Positions 60,201 through 64,000 of a stretch of 64,000 bases of DNA are shown here, one piece after another. Numbering within the stretch: the stretch's first letter is position 1; every line of letters begins with the position of its first letter. The notes under the pieces are model-generated. The model was not told where the DNA came from and ran no database searches. It was given only the letters and a program-made list of their open reading frames with translations. The translations under genes and the position numbers were made by a program. This DNA is from Engraulis encrasicolus (Eukaryota; Chordata; Actinopteri; Clupeiformes; Engraulidae), in assembly GCF_034702125.1 (NCBI RefSeq), contig NC_085859.1, positions 752,571 through 816,570 on the forward strand. Reading direction: 5' to 3'.

Positions 60201-60451
60201 CTGTTCATAAATGGCACTGTATTGACTATTAATGATAAGGGGGCTAATAATTTTGTCCTTGCCATTTTTACACTTTTTTGTTTAAACTCATTGTGAAAAT
60301 GGAAAAGTCCAAATTTAACTTATTGGATACTGTCTCCATGGTGTATTCGTTTCCAGAATAACATACATTTATTAATAATGATCATTCTCAATGATCAATG
60401 AAGAGATATGTCTAATTTCAGGAGGGGGGCTAGTAATATCGTCCTCAACTG

Positions 60452-60699
60452 TAGGTAATCCTTGTATAGGATTTGTGAAGGGTACTGTGTGTCTGATAGT
60501 AGGCCCTAATGGTAGTCATAATTATTTCTATGTGAGTGAGACGCTTGTTTCAGCGTTGCTAAGGAACGAATGCAGACATTTAGGGCGGAACAATCTTTGC
60601 AGATCAATTACAGTTGAATGGAATACAATAGAGGCACAGAGTCCATGTATATACTGTATAGGAAGCAGGTAACTAACTTTGGCCAAAGCCAGGTGAAAA
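60452..60699. other. Unrecognised spacer
   Basis: Short segment between the Tc1 right TIR and the TTAA-bounded element; no feature seen. Confidence 0.4.
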
Positions 60700-62737
60700 T
60701 TAAAGGAACAGTCCACCTCATTTCAAGAAATTGAAAGTTTGTACACCCTTTGAAATATCTTACATTTCTGTCAAAATTGGTCATAAAGCATGGTCCGATC
60801 TTCCAGGAAATCACAAGAAGGAACAACCAGAGTCTGCTTTAACTAATTCAACTCAAACATTTACAAGTGTATATATTTTCATTGGCCATAATATGTAAAC
60901 ATTCACAGGACAGAAAGGCATAACTAAGTAAACCCTTGCATTCAATAGGTTTTAACCCTAAATTTGTCGCAATAACCTCAACCAGATGTTTTCTGTAGTT
61001 GCAGATCAGATTAACAAAACAATCTGGATGTATCTTGACTCCCTCTTCTTTAGAGAACTGCCTCTCGTCAGCATTATTTTTTCTGGGATGTCTGGAGTGC
61101 ATAGCTTTATTGACTTCATGCCATATAATCTCAATTGTTTTTTTGTCAGGGCCATTCTAAAGTCAATTTGCCTCTAAAGTATGGGTTGTTGTCACATTTC
61201 AGCACCCATCCTCTTATGTGCTTCAACTGTGTGACAGACTTCCTCACGTTTTTTTCTGTAAAATATCACAATAAACTTGAGTTCATTGCTCCACTGATAA
61301 TAGCAAACTTTCAAAGGCCTGAGGCAAGCAAGGTAGGTGCATATAATGATGCTCCCGCCACCATACTCAGAAGAGGAGATGTAACCAAGAATAATTAAAA
61401 ATGGGGTTCATTCTGCCAATCTAAAATTAATGGGGTTTCTGTCCAAAAAAATATTGCTGCACCTTTGAGGTTTGCGAAAAAGCATTTATATGCTTCATGA
61501 AATTACTGCTAAATCTGATCTGCAACTACAGGACAAGTCTGGTTGAGGATATTGCAACTAACTGAGGGTTAAAACCTATTTAATGCAAGGGTGTACTTAC
61601 TTATGCCTTGCTGTCCTGTGAATGTTATAGCCTTATGGCCAATAAAAATATGATAACATGTAAATGTTTGTGTTGAATTAGTTAAAGCAGACTCTGATGG
61701 TTCCTTCTTGAGATTTCCGGGAAGATCAGACCATGTTTTATGATAAATTTTGACTGAAATGTAAGACATTTCAAAGAGTGTACAAACGTTTTCCTGGGAC
61801 TGTATGTAGTTAAGTCACAGCAAAATATGATAATACATAGGATTTTTTGTCTATGTGCTTGCATTGCCTAGTTTAACAGTATAGCCAAATTAAGCCTACC
61901 AATGTAAGTCTATGGGAGTAAACAAAACATCATCAAATATACTTATAAACTACTTTCAAATTAATGTAAAATTCACCAGAGTGCAAAACAGCTATTTAGG
62001 GTTAATCCCATTACACCCCTTAGCACTATGCCTTTCCCGTTCCCCACCGTTTTGCATGTCCACGTGTAGGGGTAGTGGCATCTCGATTCACCTTCAGACA
62101 GAGAGGTAGGGGTACGTCGAAGGGCTTTCCACCCCTCCCTGCAGAGATTTTCTGACACCACACTTTGTCGGCGGGGGGCTACGAAAGATTTCCTTGAATG
62201 CATTGCGAATGCCTATGAAAATTGGCGGCAAGCCACGGCATCCACAACAGCACACAAGTTTAAATATTTTTGCCGCAATTGACGGTTGTGGTAATAATTA
62301 TTCCATTGTACTAAGTTTAACATCGTCCTAATGGGTGCTGGCTTTTTTCTCTGTGAACTGCACTATTAACGTCAACCTAATGCATGGAATTAGTGACAGC
62401 TGTGAGTGTCATTCCGTGATTGTTGAAGGGGTATCCCAATCCATAGGTGTTTCACTTCAATCCCTACACCTTGCGGCTTCGTTTGAAAGCACGAGGGGCA
62501 AGATTTTAGTAATGGGGTAGAGTTTAGTAATGGGAAACGCCCAGTGATCACTTGCGGCTTGATGCTAATGGTCCCATATACTTCCAGTGATTATGTTAAG
62601 CTTTGCTAATAATTCTGATACCAAAAAATCTAAGTACTGTAAACACTCAGAAGAAAATGATATGCACATTCATGAATAATGCTTCGGAATACTGCAAAAT
62701 ATGTGAAAATCAAAAAAAGGGTGGACTGTTCCTTTAA
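60700..62737. mobile_element. TTAA-bounded element with 18-bp TIRs
   Basis: The left end TTAAAGGAACAGTCCACC (60700-60717) and the right end at 62720-62737 are perfect inverted complements, each starting with TTAA. This fits a piggyBac- or Kolobok-type non-autonomous element. It contains a nested foldback Tc1-like unit (about 60725-61815). No coding sequence is recognised in the rest. Confidence 0.7.
60725..61815. mobile_element. Foldback Tc1-like element
   Basis: The left arm (about 60738-61020) and right arm (about 61520-61805) are inverted copies sharing TTTGTACACCCTTTGAAATA-like, GAAATCTCAAGAAGGAAC-like and CAGAGTCTGCTTTAACTAAT words. The right terminus in reverse complement reads TACAGTCCCAGGAAAACGTT, a Tc1-type end. 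The left terminus is altered. Core coding sequence is not recognisable. Confidence 0.72.
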
Positions 62738-63323
62738 ACGTTTTAAAGGGGCACAATGTAGAATTAAAAGGTTAATTATCACTGTCTCGAGTCAGCCGGT
62801 GGTTATTTGAGTCATTAGTAAGTGAACGATGGGTCTTGTGACCACTGTCACTGTCCGGTGTCAGAAAACACCACATGTAACTTATGGCAGAGCGACCCTA
62901 TCGAGTGTCGTGGAAAACACTTCCCATACGAAAAACTGGCTTTACATAACGCTAGATGCATATTCCCATTTGTATGAACTGCTGGTATTCTGTAAACATT
63001 CTCACAGCGAGCGTGGATAAACAGCATTTTTTTTCACATTTTGAGGCAGGCATGCAATGGGCGGCGTGCAAACTATGTAATCCTTGCTTTTGCTGCTTAA
63101 AAGTCTATTCAAAACATGATAGTTGGGGTAGTTTTAATTTGAACGGGGGAAACAAATCTATAAACAAGCAGCCATCTTGGATTTCATTTTGCCATCAAAT
63201 ATTAATGAAAAAAAAATGGAAACAGGTGCATTTGTAGTAATTTCTTCCCAGGAGTAAAAAGAAACACCAAATGTAAAAATCTATATGAAATGACGCTGTT
63301 AGAGGTCCTCAGTAATGACTTAC
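62738..63323. other. No gene recognised; possible TTAA-type repeat start
   Basis: TTTTAAAGGGGCACAATGTAG at about 62742 resembles the start of a TTAA-type MITE, but no partner end was found. The part from 63323 down to about 63202 is intron after the RING exon donor. Confidence 0.4.
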
Positions 63324-63621
63324 TGCGTGGAGCAGCAGCTCGGATGCTGGTCTTCCTGAACTTCTGATCCCTTCTGGTCTTCCTGAACTTCTCCACCATT
63401 TCAGCAACCAGATGGTTTTTGTAGACGACAGGTCTGGCGTCGAAGGTGTGTTTGCACATGGGGCAGCTGTATTCTCCTTTCCAGTCCTCCTGATCCCAGC
63501 AGCCATTAATGCACTTCATACAGAAATTATGTCCACAGAGAATCGTCACCGGATCCCTCAATAGCTCCAGACAGACTGGACAAGAGAAGGACCTCTCCTC
63601 CTGAGAAGACACTGACGCCAT
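63324..63621 (-). CDS. RING-finger first exon of a TRIM-like E3 ubiquitin ligase
   Basis: The start ATG at 63621 opens MASVSSQEERSFSCPVCLEL. The C3HC4 RING follows: CPVC, CGHNFC, MKC and SCPMC, covering residues about 14-56. A linker then reads HLVAEMVEKFRKTRRDQKF. A consensus donor GTAAGT lies at 63323-63318, so the exon is 298 nt (99 codons plus one base). Reading past it gives an unrelated tail to a stop at 63202, which supports the splice site. TRIM RING domains pass ubiquitin to substrates; fish have many in antiviral and immune families. B-box, coiled-coil and SPRY would come from later exons; the only SPRY exon on this strand is at 37766-38295. Confidence 0.85.
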
Positions 63622-63837
63622 GTCTTAGCTCTTCAGAACACCAAGTGCACACTCCGAGAAGTAGCAGCAGACTGACAACTGACCACCTCAGAATACTAAG
63701 GAGGAGCGCAGGGAGGGAGGGGTTGGGGACTGGCCAATCAGAATCATTCTTGGGGGGGAAGGTAGGACCAGGTGAGGATGGATGTGGGTGTGGCCAACCA
63801 GGTGATTTCCTATACACTGCAAACAGTCAGTAGGTTA

Positions 63838-64000
63838 GTGGTGCGCACATCCAAGACGCAGGTGCATTACAAAAGGCCAGAATACTGTGAAAACAAAGAA
63901 GAATGTCCGCACACTGCTCCCGTGTTGCTTTTTTATTTTTTTCTCAAGTGAACGCTTTTGAGCTAGTCGCTCTTCATCAGACTTGAATTAAGATAGACAC
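63838..64000. mobile_element. Possible SINE/MITE fragment at window end
   Basis: Words such as AAGAATGTCCGCACACTGCT, CTTTTGAGCTAGTCGCTCTT and CATCAGACTTGAATTAAG resemble a dispersed fish repeat. It is cut by the window end, so the type is uncertain. Confidence 0.35.

Larger units (their letters stand above)
54825..60451 (+). mobile_element. Degenerate Tc1/mariner element split by a YR element
   Basis: TIRs are CAGTTGAGGACGATATTATT on the left (54825) and its inverted complement ending at 60451, with TA dinucleotides immediately outside (54823-54824 and 60452-60453). The left TIR stops matching at about 54877 and similarity resumes at about 58896, so about 4.0 kb was inserted. Without it the element would be about 1.6 kb, the usual Tc1 length. 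The segment 58900-59350 is an inverted copy of 59950-60410, giving unusually long arms. Confidence 0.82.

Overview
This window looks like intergenic or accessory DNA from a ray-finned (teleost) fish. The evidence is fish-type LINEs (L2/Maui-like, Rex1-like, L1/Tx1-like), hAT and Tc1/mariner elements, a Penelope-like element, long CA/TG microsatellites, tRNA-headed SINEs and TRIM-family exons (RING and PRY-SPRY). A 100-N block at 9800-9899 is a scaffolding gap. I cannot name the species. No complete host gene is visible; nearly every coding signal belongs to mobile elements, mostly broken ones.

Layout. 0.4-1.1 kb: a 363-bp tandem duplication. 3.0-5.7 kb: minus-strand L2-like LINE. 6.3-7.2 kb: CA microsatellite and a palindromic MITE. 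7.2-8.0 kb: repeat family A. 8.0-9.8 kb: minus-strand Rex1-like LINE cut by the gap. 11.3-15.9 kb: an element with 60-bp terminal inverted repeats (TIRs) holding a hairpin-forming minisatellite and a SINE. 15.9-16.6 kb: L2 fragment joined to a TRIM RING-exon fragment. 16.7-18.1 kb: microsatellites and minisatellites. 18.8-20.0 kb: hAT element with an 8-bp target site duplication (TSD). 20.1-23.7 kb: LINE with a 2A-like motif. 25.2-26.7 kb: MITE, family A copy and a possible solo LTR.

26.7-37.3 kb is a three-level nest. A second L2 copy is split at 27841/36908 by a 9.07-kb foldback element with TIRs over 600 bp. That element was in turn hit by a nearly full-length L1-like LINE (28044-34083). 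The foldback core carries a cysteine-rich CXC-like coding fragment.

37.3-38.3 kb: third family A copy and an intact-looking PRY-SPRY exon (minus). 39.1-40.7 kb: Penelope-like RT remnant whose frame runs through degenerate TTAGGG-type repeats, with a hAT MITE inside it. 41.8-48.0 kb: diverged duplications, a CXC-type pseudogene and a cluster of CACCACCGTCAG motifs in both orientations. 48-51.5 kb: nothing recognised. 51.8-54.8 kb: Rex1-like 3' end rearranged into a palindrome with tandem copies. 54.8-60.5 kb: degenerate Tc1 element split by a 4-kb GC-rich element encoding a broken tyrosine recombinase (DIRS/Ngaro/Crypton type). 60.7-62.7 kb: TTAA-bounded element containing a second foldback Tc1-like unit. 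63.3-63.6 kb: RING first exon of a TRIM-like gene (minus).

The only plausible host exons are the RING exon (63324-63621) and the PRY-SPRY exon (37766-38295). They share a strand and have compatible splice phases, but they lie 25 kb apart and I found no B-box or coiled-coil exons between them. Everything here comes from reading the sequence by eye; family names rest on motif recognition, not on a database search.
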